DNA of 33,951 nucleotides from Alphaproteobacteria bacterium (GTDB lineage Bacteria; Pseudomonadota; Alphaproteobacteria; Rhizobiales; Xanthobacteraceae), in contig VAZV01000172.1 in NCBI GenBank assembly GCA_005884765.1, positions 1 through 33,951 on the forward strand, given 5' to 3'. The translations under genes were made by a program, and so were the position numbers. How positions within the stretch are numbered: position 1 is the first letter of the stretch; each line of letters begins with the position of its first letter. Shown here one piece after another: positions 16,279-23,951 of this stretch. Below the pieces are notes generated by a model that was given only the letters and a program-made list of their open reading frames with translations, was not told the origin of the DNA and did no database searches.

Positions 16279-17207
16279 GAATGCCGATGAACCAATTTGC
16301 CGCGCTCGGGCTAACGCAAAAATGGCTCGCCCCGGCGCTTGCCGGGCTGCTCGCGCTCGCCGGCCTCCTCGCCCTTGCCACTTCCCCGGCCCTCGCCGCC
16401 GACACTCCCGATCCCGACGCGCCCAAGGGTGCGACGGTGACGGTGCTCAAGGCGGCGAAATCCTGCTTCTCGAACCTGGTCGAGGTCACGGGGATCGTGC
16501 TTGCCCGCGACGAGACCACCGTGCGGCCGGAACGAGCGGGGTTGAAGGTCGCGGAAGTGCTGGCGGATGCCGGCGACACCGTGACCGCCGGCCAGACGCT
16601 GGCCCGGCTCACTTTGCCTGAAGGCGGCACGGCGCAGGTCGCAGCGCCGGTCGCGGGGCTGATCGCCTCGAGTTCGGCGGTGGTCGGCGCCATGGCATCA
16701 GCCAAGGGCGAAGCACTGTTTTCCATCATCGCGAGGTCCGAATACGATCTGGTCGGCCTGGTGCCGACCCAGGACGTGGCGAAGCTCGCGGTCAATCAGG
16801 GAGCCTCGATCCGCATCCCCGGCGCCGGCGACGTCGACGGCAAGGTGCGCCGGATCGCGCCGACGGTGCAGCCCGACAGCCAACTCGGCCAGGTCTTTAT
16901 CGCCATCACCACCAACCGCCGCCTGCTCGTGAATTCGTCGGGCCGCGCGCTGATCAAGACCGGGCAAAGCTGCGGCGTCGCCGTGCCGCTCACCGCCGTG
17001 CTCTATGGCACCGGCGGCACTGTCGTCCAGGTGGTGCGGCGCTCGCGGGTCGAGACCAAGCGGGTCGAGGTCGGCCTGATGGCCGGCGGCCAAGTCGAAA
17101 TCCGCGAAGGCGTGAACGAAGGCGATATCGTGGTGGCGCGGGCCGGCTCGCTTTTGCGCGAAGGCGATCCGGTACGGCCGGTGACGGCAGCTGGGGATGG
17201 GAAGTAG
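16275..17207 (+). CDS. Compact HlyD/RND-type periplasmic adaptor protein, no pump gene adjacent
   Basis: The 310-aa product has a signal peptide (hydrophobic about 17-40, likely cleaved near SPALA-AD). The mature part shows two lipoyl-like halves (VRPERAGLKVAEVLADAGDT at about 83-102 and QVAAPVAGLIASSSAVVGAM at about 121-140). They are joined by only a few residues where transport adaptors normally have a long coiled-coil hairpin. A beta-barrel region (YDLVGLVPTQD, GKVRRIAPTV) and a membrane-proximal domain (VVQVVRRSRVETKRVEVGLM ... GVNEGDIVVARAGSLLREGD) follow. This order fits the membrane fusion protein family of RND or ABC exporters. No inner-membrane pump or outer-membrane channel gene is nearby, so it may serve a distant transporter. 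The start could also be one of the nearby internal ATGs (codons 3 and 5). Confidence 0.78.
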   Translation: MRMPMNQFAALGLTQKWLAPALAGLLALAGLLALATSPALAADTPDPDAPKGATVTVLKAAKSCFSNLVEVTGIVLARDETTVRPERAGLKVAEVLADAGDTVTAGQTLARLTLPEGGTAQVAAPVAGLIASSSAVVGAMASAKGEALFSIIARSEYDLVGLVPTQDVAKLAVNQGASIRIPGAGDVDGKVRRIAPTVQPDSQLGQVFIAITTNRRLLVNSSGRALIKTGQSCGVAVPLTAVLYGTGGTVVQVVRRSRVETKRVEVGLMAGGQVEIREGVNEGDIVVARAGSLLREGDPVRPVTAAGDGK

Positions 17208-17240
17208 AGTGCAGAACGACTGAGCGCTTTATCGCGTTCT

Positions 17241-17271
17241 GTCATGCCCCGCGGAGGCGGGGCATCCAGTA
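17241..17271. repeat. Single hairpin repeat unit before the GIY-YIG gene
   Basis: GTC, then a 9-bp stem (17244-17252 with 17257-17265, loop GGAG), then CCAGTA. It is the same unit as in the elements at 6998 and 17621, here without its inverted partner. It ends 15 bases before the GIY-YIG start codon, so it lies in that gene's leader. Confidence 0.85.
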
Positions 17272-17286
17272 TCCCAGAGGCCGCAA

Positions 17287-17586
17287 ATGGGAGCACGTAA
17301 CTTCTACGTCTATATTCTTGCCAGTCGAATCGGAGGGACGCTTTACATCGGCATCACCAACGACCTTATCCGCCGCGTCGCGGAACACCGGCTGAAGTTG
17401 ATAGAAAGCTTCACGGGAAAGTACGACGTCGTGAGGCTCGTGTACTTCGAGCAGTTCGACGATCCCGAAAATGCGATCACACGCGAAAAGCGATTGAAGA
17501 AGTGGAATCGAGCGTGGAAGATTCGACTGATAGAAGAGCACAATCCGGACTGGAACGATCTTTATCCCGGGATTGCCAGCGCTTAG
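17287..17586 (+). CDS. Small GIY-YIG nuclease-domain protein
   Basis: The 99-aa protein is a single GIY-YIG domain of the YhbQ/UPF0213-like size class. It has FYVYILAS (Tyr7, Tyr9), LYIGITNDLIRRVAEHR (Tyr20, Arg29, His34), and Glu67 in AITREKRLKKWNRAWK, the acidic residue that binds metal in this fold. Homing endonucleases and UvrC share the domain, but stand-alone bacterial versions have no settled role. The gene is less GC-rich than its neighbours. It is bracketed by hairpin repeats of one family (17241-17271 before, 17621-17722 after), an arrangement reminiscent of REP-associated transposase genes. The ATG lies close behind the repeat and no strong ribosome-binding site was seen. Confidence 0.85.
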   Translation: MGARNFYVYILASRIGGTLYIGITNDLIRRVAEHRLKLIESFTGKYDVVRLVYFEQFDDPENAITREKRLKKWNRAWKIRLIEEHNPDWNDLYPGIASA

Positions 17587-17620
17587 GGACGTTTCGATCA
17601 GATGGAATCAATCCTTCGCC

Positions 17621-17722
17621 GTCATGCCGCTTCAAGCGGGGCATCCAGTAATCCGTGCCGCCAGTCGTTTTCACGAATGTGCGCCGCGGAATACTGGATC
17701 GTCCGCCTTCGCGGACGATGAC
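17621..17722. repeat. Paired inverted hairpin repeat after the GIY-YIG gene
   Basis: The left unit (GTCATGCCGCTT ... GGGGCATCCAGTA, 17621-17650) faces a right unit (ATACTGG then a 9-bp stem 17698-17706 with 17711-17719, ending GAC at 17722). This is the same plan as 6998-7097. It lies between two convergent genes, so it could also serve as a bidirectional terminator. Confidence 0.85.
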
Positions 17723-17740
17723 CCGGAAACGAAGCCGGGC

Positions 17741-18601
17741 CTATCCGCCGGCGTTGGCGTTGGTGCCGAGGCGGACATCTTCCAGGAGCGATGACGACAC
17801 TGACGGCACTTGCTCGCCATCGGAAGCGCGGGAGATCGTGACGCGAGTTTTGTTGAACACGGCCTCCGCGCCGCTTGCCTGCGCCGCCAGATTGCCGAGC
17901 AGTTCCGACACCAGCACGCTGTGCTCGCCCTTGGAATCTTCGGCGACCTTGCCGGGGGTGGCCGAGGTCAGGACCAGCGCATTGTCGGGCGCGTTGATCG
18001 GCGCGAGGCCGTGGGAGAAGGTGCGGAAACGGCGCTCGTAGGGATTGCGGCGCGAGGCGTCGACGACGACGAGCTTGGCGCGCGCGCCGCGCTCCTTCAT
18101 CACGGTGAGCACGGATTCGATCGAAAGCCCGTCGCGGCGAACATCGGCTTCCCTCCAGATCACGGCATCGACCGGGATCATGTAGCTCTCGCGGCCAACC
18201 TGGACGCCATAGCCGCCGTAGAACAGCATGACGACGGAGTCCTGCTTGATCTTGGATTTCAGCCGCTCGACTGCGCGGGCCATGTCGTCCCGGCTTGCGT
18301 CTTCCACCACATCGACATCAAAACCGTCACGGCGGAGCGCTGCGGTCAGCGCGCGGGCGTCGTTGATCGGCTGGGTCAGCGGCGCATTGGCGTCGGGATA
18401 ATTGCCGTTGCCGATCACCAGCGCGATGCGCGAGGGGCGCTTTGCGGCCTCGAGATCCTGCTCGGTCGCAACCGCCTTGGCAGCATCCAGCGCCCGCAGG
18501 TTCAGCGCGGCATGGGCGCCGATCGCGAGCGACACCGTTCCGGCCAGCGCGGCGGCGATGGCGAGCGAGCGGCGGGAGATGCAAAGCTTAAAATTCATCA
18601 C
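17741..18601 (-). CDS. Exported caspase-fold (peptidase C14-like) protein lacking the catalytic dyad
   Basis: The 286-aa product has an N-terminal signal segment (about 10-31, ending AIGAHA). The caspase-like fold follows: RIALVIGNGNYP (58-69), PLTQPINDARALTAALRRDG (74-93), VVMLFYGGYGVQ (123-134), YMIPVDA (140-146) and AKLVVVDASRRNP (175-187). In active bacterial caspase-like proteins the histidine sits in a GHG motif and the cysteine in a DACR motif. Here these read GYG (Tyr131) and DASR (Ser183), so both catalytic positions are changed. The fold looks intact, which argues for a binding or regulatory role rather than decay. The protein should be periplasmic. It is convergent with the GIY-YIG gene. 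Confidence 0.8.
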   Translation of the reverse strand: MMNFKLCISRRSLAIAAALAGTVSLAIGAHAALNLRALDAAKAVATEQDLEAAKRPSRIALVIGNGNYPDANAPLTQPINDARALTAALRRDGFDVDVVEDASRDDMARAVERLKSKIKQDSVVMLFYGGYGVQVGRESYMIPVDAVIWREADVRRDGLSIESVLTVMKERGARAKLVVVDASRRNPYERRFRTFSHGLAPINAPDNALVLTSATPGKVAEDSKGEHSVLVSELLGNLAAQASGAEAVFNKTRVTISRASDGEQVPSVSSSLLEDVRLGTNANAGG

Positions 18602-18815
18602 TGGTCACATTCCTGATCACTGAAAAGGGCGCGCGGCTGATCGTAGTCGCTGCCAAAGTCGCTTCGGTTTGTGGGGTGGCTCGTTTGAGTGTCGCTCGAT
18701 TGCGCTCAATTTGCGGCACCGCAACAAACAGACCCTTAACCTCCCCGGCCGGTTCCAGCAACCCATAAGCTTGCATGACATTCAACATACTGAAATTATT
18801 AGATAATTCTTCCAA
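18588..18815 (-). CDS. Possible small ORF upstream of the caspase-like gene, doubtful
   Basis: A 75-codon frame (MEELSNNFSM ... VTSDEF) overlaps the start of the caspase-like gene by 14 bases. It has no recognisable domain, is AT-richer than the genes around it and has no convincing ribosome-binding site. It could be a leader peptide, or this stretch could simply be the caspase gene's promoter region. Confidence 0.2.
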   Translation of the reverse strand: MEELSNNFSMLNVMQAYGLLEPAGEVKGLFVAVPQIERNRATLKRATPQTEATLAATTISRAPFSVIRNVTSDEF

Positions 18816-18963
18816 GCTCGGCCATTAACACTGACCTGAAAAGCCTTGGATAGGGCAAATATATGATCGGCCAAAGCGGCTGCGGCGGCTGTGACGTTGG
18901 TCACATTTGTGTTTCCCCACCGGCCGTGTAGCTTTTGTTAAGGGATTTGCAAGCTGGTCGTCT

Positions 18964-19090
18964 CCCTCGCCCCGCTCTTCGCGGGGAGAGGGTGGGGTGA
19001 GGGGCACTCTCCAGGAATTCAACTTGTGGAGAGTCCCCCCTCACCCGGATTGCTGCGCAATCCGACCTCTCCCCGCAAGCGGGGCGAGGT
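18964..19090. repeat. Large composite palindrome, copy 2 (inverted relative to 12067-12193)
   Basis: It starts at CCCTCGCCCCGC and ends at GCGGGGCGAG. Inside are the GAGGGGCACTCTCCA / TGGAGAGTCCCCCCTC pair and a hairpin GGATTGCTGCGCAATCC. Its reverse complement matches the plan of the 12067 element. It ends 28 bases before the next start codon, so the transcript of that gene would carry it in its leader if transcription begins upstream. The preceding 18816-18963 is AT-richer and may hold promoters; I could not fix any. Confidence 0.85.
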
Positions 19091-19117
19091 AAGGGACAAT
19101 CGCGCGGAAAGAACCCC

Positions 19118-20866
19118 ATGAGCTTTCAGCATTTCGCCGGCGCCGCCGGGGCCGCTTATCGCGCGCTGACCGCCTCGAAGGAGGGTCCGTCGCTGTACGA
19201 CGTCTGCGACCCCCTGCTGCTGCACCACCGCGGCGGCGATCCCCACCTGGCCAAATTCTACCGGACCGCGCTGGGCAATCCGGCGCTGCGGGCAATTTTG
19301 CGACGGGCGGGATTGCCCGAACTGGCCGATCGCGCACGCCTGCAGTCGCTGCGCGACGCCGTGCGGAGGGCCCGCGACGATCATGCCCCGGACTGGGAGA
19401 CGATCGGCCAGCCGATCGCCGACCTGCTCGATACCATCGCGCTCGATCACCCGAAGCCGGAGGCAGCAGTGCGCGGCGGACCGGCGCCTAGTCCGGCTAA
19501 AATCGAAAGCGCGATTCGCATTTGCGGCGCGCATCTGCTGCGCTCGTATGCGAGATGCGGCTTCATCCCGACCTATGCGGCGTTCAACCTGATTGGCGAT
19601 GCCGACGTGCGCGGCCGAGAATTGCTGATGGCGCTGCGCGGTCTCAATTCGCGCGGCTACAAGAACTCGACGCTGTTGTTCAACCTGGCACGGGTCTTCA
19701 TCGCCCGCTCCCAGGCCGCCGCGTTGATCAACCCACCCTGGCGGGGGATTGCCGAGCCGATGTGGGAGCCGATGCAGATCCGCCATCGCTCCGCCTATTA
19801 CGATGCGTTCTTCACCGAGGCGCTGCTGAGCTTTATCGAGACCGGCCTGGCCTCGTCCGACGAGGCCGGCGCGGCGCGAACGGCGATCTCGGAGATGATC
19901 GATTTCTGCCTCAAGACCAGCCGCGAGGAGGTGCGCGCGCATGACGGCTCGACGGTCAGTGTCGTCACCGCGCTGGCGCCGCTGCCGCATCCGCGATTCT
20001 CGCGGTTCTTCGCCCAGATCAAGCAGGATTTGGGCTTTGGCGTCTACGTGCCGGATTGCGACACCACGGCCTGCGCCTTCTCGGCCGCAACCCAGGCAGG
20101 TTCGACCGACCCGATCCTCGATCAGCCGCTGTTGGATTTTTACGCCGGCTACCAGGTGCGCGAGGGCGACAACGAGCCTCGCGTGACGGTGCCGCTCAAC
20201 GATCACATCGACTATGAAGGCGGCGTCGCCACCTGGATCGACAACCTCAAGGGCGAACGTCCCTTTGGCAATGATCTCGATCCGACGCTCAATCTCGATA
20301 TCCTCGAAGTCAGCTTCCGCAACTTGAGCCGCTGGAAGATCCTGGAGACACCGCAGCGGCTCGAAACGCTCCGGCGCATTATCGGTTTCCAGAAACGTCT
20401 CACTGAGAGCGGCGCGTTCACCAATCCGCGCTCGCACATCTATTATCTGCCGGAACTTTACTGCGCCTATTTTGGCCGCTGCTATGCTGCCTTCATGGCG
20501 CTGCCGGCGGCCGCCCAACGCGTAATCGATACCGACGGCGCGTTCGATTTCATCCGCAGCCGCGTGCTCGCCTATGTCGAGAGCGAGCTGATCGCGGGCG
20601 AGATGAACGTATTCGATGCGGCGCTGGCACTGATCGCGCTCGGACACCTTGGGGCGGATCCAGCTTGCTTTACGCCGGCCCTGGTCTGCATTCTGAGCCA
20701 TCTCGGCGAAGGCGGCCGCCATGGACCATTCAAGGCCTATGAATGGAACAAGATGAAGACGCCGACGCGCATTCTCGTGGGCGGCCCCGAGGTCACCTCG
20801 GCCTTCGTGCTGATGGGCCTCGCGCTGGCGCGGAAAGCGATGACGCGGGCGGTGGGCGGAGCGTAA
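19118..20866 (+). CDS. Uncharacterised protein with a class II terpene-cyclase-like DxDTTA motif
   Basis: The 582-aa protein starts at ATG 19118 with GGAAAG upstream. I do not recognise a named family with certainty. It is rich in helices and has no signal peptide or clear membrane segment. The most informative element is GVYVPDCDTTACAFSAA (about 308-324). Class II terpene cyclases (squalene-hopene cyclase, copalyl diphosphate synthase) use a DxDD-T-A motif in the same kind of sequence context to protonate the substrate, and DxDTT variants are known in drimenyl-type cyclases. Further helical segments such as LNDHIDYEGGVATWIDNL (about 360-377), VFDAALALIALGHLGAD and the C-terminal GGPEVTSAFVLMGLALARK would suit an alpha-barrel toroid. 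No prenyl-transferase or terpene gene is adjacent. Cyclase assignment is a hypothesis; a non-enzymatic toroid protein is possible. Confidence 0.6.
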   Translation: MSFQHFAGAAGAAYRALTASKEGPSLYDVCDPLLLHHRGGDPHLAKFYRTALGNPALRAILRRAGLPELADRARLQSLRDAVRRARDDHAPDWETIGQPIADLLDTIALDHPKPEAAVRGGPAPSPAKIESAIRICGAHLLRSYARCGFIPTYAAFNLIGDADVRGRELLMALRGLNSRGYKNSTLLFNLARVFIARSQAAALINPPWRGIAEPMWEPMQIRHRSAYYDAFFTEALLSFIETGLASSDEAGAARTAISEMIDFCLKTSREEVRAHDGSTVSVVTALAPLPHPRFSRFFAQIKQDLGFGVYVPDCDTTACAFSAATQAGSTDPILDQPLLDFYAGYQVREGDNEPRVTVPLNDHIDYEGGVATWIDNLKGERPFGNDLDPTLNLDILEVSFRNLSRWKILETPQRLETLRRIIGFQKRLTESGAFTNPRSHIYYLPELYCAYFGRCYAAFMALPAAAQRVIDTDGAFDFIRSRVLAYVESELIAGEMNVFDAALALIALGHLGADPACFTPALVCILSHLGEGGRHGPFKAYEWNKMKTPTRILVGGPEVTSAFVLMGLALARKAMTRAVGGA

Positions 20867-20875
20867 ATTCGCCGG

Positions 20876-20960
20876 CGTCATTGCGAGGAGCGCACGCGAC
20901 GAAGCAATCCGGACCCTCCTTGCTGCCCTCTGGATTGCTTCGCTTTCGCTCGCAATGACG
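20876..20960. repeat. CGTCATTGCGAG-type palindromic repeat, copy 1
   Basis: CGTCATTGCGAG at the left and CTCGCAATGACG at the right, with GAAGCAATCC / GGATTGCTTC inside. It starts nine bases after the preceding stop. Two further copies lie at 22585-22666 and 23952-24036. Confidence 0.9.
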
Positions 20961-20998
20961 GTAGCGTATAATGTTTCTCCGCCGTCCCGGGACCACCG

Positions 20999-21727
20999 AT
21001 GAAAATCACCAACCTTCTCGTTGCCACCTCGATCCTGCTGCTGCCGTCGATCGCGCAAGCGGCCGACCTCACCGGCGTAGCGAAGATCCGCGACGGCGAT
21101 CAAATCCAGATCGGCTCCAGCCGCATTCGCCTCGGCGGCATCGACGCGCCGTCGGCCGACCAGCTCTGCCTCAACACCAATGGCGAACGCTGGACCTGCG
21201 GCGCGGCCGCGCGCGACGAACTTGCCAAGCACGTCGAGAACAAGAGCTGGACCTGCCATGTCGAGCGCACCGATCGCCGCGGCCGCATCGTGGCTCGTTG
21301 CGAGGTCGACGGCGAGGACATCCAGAAATGGTTGGTGAGAAGCGGCTGGGCCTTGTCCTATGCGCGCTTCTCCCATGACTACGATGCCGACGAGGCCGCC
21401 GCGCGCGAGGCCAAGGCCGGCATGTGGCAAGGCGCCTTCATCGCGCCGTGGGACTGGCGCGTCCGCAACAAGAAGACCGCGATATTAGGCGCCGCCAAGC
21501 CGCCGCCGAATGCTCATGCGACCCTGCTGGCTTCGGCCTCCGGTCCGGTCGCGCCCTCGCCCGATTGCACGATCAAGGGCAACGTCAACAGTGCCGGCGA
21601 GTGCATCTATCACCGGCCCACCAGCCGCTGGTACGCGCAGATCAAGATGCAGATCAACAAGGGCACGCGCTGGTTCTGTTCGGTCGAAGATGCCGAGGCC
21701 GCGGGCTGCCGCGAGACCAAACGCTAG
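20999..21727 (+). CDS. Exported staphylococcal-nuclease-like protein with C-terminal sunset-type domain
   Basis: The 242-aa protein has a signal peptide (about 1-21, IAQA-AD). Residues 24-155 form an SNase-like OB fold: RDGDQI (31-36), IRLGGIDAPS (43-52), DRRGRIVARCEVDG (92-105), GWALSYARF and AAREAKAGMWQGAF. By position, Arg44 and Arg96 match the two catalytic arginines of staphylococcal nuclease (Arg35, Arg87). The catalytic glutamate (Glu43, in DTPE) is a serine here (DAPS, Ser52). The C-terminus (CTIKGNVN ... GECIYHRPTSRWY ... GTRWFCSVEDAEAAGCR) has the form of the small sunset domain found after thermonuclease domains. The mature protein should be periplasmic or secreted. Activity is uncertain without the glutamate. 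Confidence 0.82.
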   Translation: MKITNLLVATSILLLPSIAQAADLTGVAKIRDGDQIQIGSSRIRLGGIDAPSADQLCLNTNGERWTCGAAARDELAKHVENKSWTCHVERTDRRGRIVARCEVDGEDIQKWLVRSGWALSYARFSHDYDADEAAAREAKAGMWQGAFIAPWDWRVRNKKTAILGAAKPPPNAHATLLASASGPVAPSPDCTIKGNVNSAGECIYHRPTSRWYAQIKMQINKGTRWFCSVEDAEAAGCRETKR

Positions 21728-21754
21728 GCGCTTTCACTTTCCGCTAGGGAAGAA

Positions 21755-22573
21755 ATGCAACTCCATCCGCACTCGGATCATGCGCGACTGGAGCGCATTC
21801 TGCTGCTCGCGCTCTCGCTCGTCGCTATCTATGGCGTGCTCGCCTATTTCGTGCTGCCGGCGCTCTGGAGCCATTATGAGCACCAGAAGGGACTTGCCAA
21901 TCTGCCGATGGTGACACGGACCGCGCAGGGCATTCCCGGCGACCCCATCAATGTCGGGTTGATCGGCGACGAAAGGGACGTGCTGTGCGCCATGAATGAA
22001 GCGGGCTGGTTTCCCGCCGATCCGGTGACGTTCCGCTCCTCGATCGAAATTGCCGGCAGCGTATTATTGGATCGCGCCTACAAGGACGCGCCGGTCAGCA
22101 ACCTTTATTATCTCGGCCGCCACGAGGATCTCGCGTTCGAAAAGCCGGCCGGCAACAGCGCCGATCGCCGCCATCATGTGCGGTTCTGGAAGGTGCTCGA
22201 CAAGGGCCAGGAACAACGGCCGGTCTGGCTTGGCGATGCCGCCTTCGATCGCGGCGTCGGCGTCAGCCGCTATACCGGCGCCATCACCCACCACATCGAT
22301 GCCGATGTCGATCTCGAAAGAAAAGCGCTCGCCGCCGACCTGGAGAACGCGGGAATGGTGGACGCCAAATATCAGGTGACCGGCATTGGACCGACCGTCG
22401 ACGGCCGCAACGGCGGCGGCGATCTCTATTACACCGATGGCGAGGTGTGGGTGCTGCGGCTGGTTACGGCTTGTCACAAGCGAAGCGGACCCACAACCAT
22501 CATTCCGAGTCCGCCCGCGACCGCGATCAAGGATGAAATCTGGCAGGCGGTTGCCAATACGCTTAGAAATTAG
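21755..22573 (+). CDS. LssY C-terminal-domain protein with one membrane anchor
   Basis: The 272-aa protein has a single hydrophobic segment near the N-terminus (about 14-36, LLLALSLVAIYGVLAYFVLP). A soluble region then fits LssY_C: GDPINVGLIGDERDVLCAMNEAGWFPADP (about 62-90), LYYLGRHEDLAFEKP, VRFWKVLD, DAAFDRGVGVSRYTGAITHH and DADVDLERK. LssY_C is found alone or fused to PAP2-type phosphatases. It was first noted in a Legionella secretion-linked locus, and no biochemical role is established. This stand-alone version should face the periplasm. It follows the nuclease-like gene by 27 bases and probably shares its transcript. A palindromic repeat starts 11 bases after the stop. Confidence 0.75.
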   Translation: MQLHPHSDHARLERILLLALSLVAIYGVLAYFVLPALWSHYEHQKGLANLPMVTRTAQGIPGDPINVGLIGDERDVLCAMNEAGWFPADPVTFRSSIEIAGSVLLDRAYKDAPVSNLYYLGRHEDLAFEKPAGNSADRRHHVRFWKVLDKGQEQRPVWLGDAAFDRGVGVSRYTGAITHHIDADVDLERKALAADLENAGMVDAKYQVTGIGPTVDGRNGGGDLYYTDGEVWVLRLVTACHKRSGPTTIIPSPPATAIKDEIWQAVANTLRN

Positions 22574-22584
22574 AGGCTGGATGC

Positions 22585-22666
22585 CGTCATTGCGAGGAGC
22601 AACGCGACGAAGCAATCCACCCCTTCTTTGCGGCCCTGGATTGCTTCGCTCGCGCTCGCAATGACG
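22585..22666. repeat. CGTCATTGCGAG-type palindromic repeat, copy 2
   Basis: Same arms as the 20876 element, with a different short loop around CCACCCCTTCTTTGCGGCC. It lies between the LssY_C and aminotransferase genes. Confidence 0.9.
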
Positions 22667-22758
22667 GCTTCAATACATTATCCTCGTGTTCTAGCTTGAA
22701 ATCCCCCTCGTTCCCCTGCATCCCTTCCCTCACGCAATACCCAAAGGAAAAAACAAAA

Positions 22759-23946
22759 ATGACTGTTCGCGCGGGCCGGGAGTTTTTGGCGATCCCGGGG
22801 CCCACCACGATGCCCGACGAAGTTTTGCAGGCGATGCATCGTCCTGCGCTCGACATCTATTCCAATCAGATGGTCGACCTGACCGACAGCCTGATGGCCG
22901 ATCTTTCAAGGCTGTTCGCCACCAAGGGCCGCTCCTACATCTACATCTCCAACGGCCATGGCGCGTGGGAAGCGGTGCTCTCCAACGTGCTGTCGCGCGG
23001 CGACAAGGTGTTGGTGCTCGAAAGCGGGCGGTTTGCGATCGGCTGGGGCAATGCCGCCGCCGCCATGGGCGCCGAGGTCGAGGTGTTAAAGGGCGACTGG
23101 CGCCGCGCGATACGCCCCGACGAGGTCGAGGCGCGTCTGCGCGTCGACAAGAGCCACAGCATCAAGGCGATCCTGGCGGTGCAGGTCGATACGGCCTCAG
23201 GCGCCTACAACGATATCGAGGCGATCGGCAAGGCGATCAAGGCATCAGGGCATCCCGCGCTGTTCATGGTGGATGCGGTGGCCTCGCTCGGCTGCATGCC
23301 GTTCGAGATGGACAAATGGGGCATCGATGTCGCGATGTCGGGTTCGCAAAAAGGATTGATGACCCCGCCGGGCTTAGGCTTCGTCGCCGCCAACGACCGC
23401 GCCAGGGAAGTACACGCCAACGCCGGGCTGCGAACGCCCTATTGGGATTGGACCGAGCGCGAAGGCAGCGAGCACTACCGCAAATATGCCGGCACCGCGC
23501 CGGTGCATCTGTTGTTCGCGCTGCGCCAGGCCGTCGATATGATCTTCGAGGAGGGACTTGAGAACGTGTTCCTGCGCCATCGCCTGTTGGCCGGCGCGGT
23601 TCGTCGCGCGGTTGCCGTGTGGGCCGAGGGCCAGGTGCTCGGCTTCAACGTCGCGGAGGCGGCCGAGCGTTCGGACACCGTCACGACCGTAGTCATGGGA
23701 GGCGGTCACGATCCGGTCGCGCTGCATCGCTATTGCAAGGAAAAATGCGGTGTGGTGCTGGGGGTCGGGATCGGCGAACTGCAGGGGCAGGCGTTCCGGA
23801 TCGCCCATATGGGCCACATCAACGCCCCGATGGTGCTGGGGACGCTTGGCGTCATCGAGGTCGGCCTCAACGCGCTGCAAATTCCGCATGGCAAGGGCGG
23901 CACCGAGGCCGCGATCGAATGGCTCGGCGAAAGTGTAAGTCCGTAA
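22759..23946 (+). CDS. Class V PLP aminotransferase, serine/alanine-glyoxylate type
   Basis: The frame opens at 22696. ATG 22759 (395 aa) is preferred because AAAGGA precedes it and the family begins close to the PGPT motif (AIPGPTTMP, 11-19). Key residues: SNGHGAWEAVLSN (64-76), Asp172 in MVDAVASLG that pairs with the pyridine nitrogen, and Lys198 in SGSQKGLMTPPGLGF, the PLP lysine. The C-terminus ends with RIAHMGHINAPMVLG, as in serine-glyoxylate aminotransferases of the serine cycle and photorespiration-like routes. Related class V enzymes use aspartate, alanine or 2-aminoethylphosphonate, so the amino donor is not proven. An ABC importer is encoded 215 bases downstream across a repeat. 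They may or may not be functionally linked. Confidence 0.82.
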   Translation: MTVRAGREFLAIPGPTTMPDEVLQAMHRPALDIYSNQMVDLTDSLMADLSRLFATKGRSYIYISNGHGAWEAVLSNVLSRGDKVLVLESGRFAIGWGNAAAAMGAEVEVLKGDWRRAIRPDEVEARLRVDKSHSIKAILAVQVDTASGAYNDIEAIGKAIKASGHPALFMVDAVASLGCMPFEMDKWGIDVAMSGSQKGLMTPPGLGFVAANDRAREVHANAGLRTPYWDWTEREGSEHYRKYAGTAPVHLLFALRQAVDMIFEEGLENVFLRHRLLAGAVRRAVAVWAEGQVLGFNVAEAAERSDTVTTVVMGGGHDPVALHRYCKEKCGVVLGVGIGELQGQAFRIAHMGHINAPMVLGTLGVIEVGLNALQIPHGKGGTEAAIEWLGESVSP

Positions 23947-23951
23947 TGGGC

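Noticed and set aside
19019..21430. 803-codon minus-strand frame
   Set aside because: It is antisense to two well-supported genes, crosses two palindromic repeats and has no recognisable domain.
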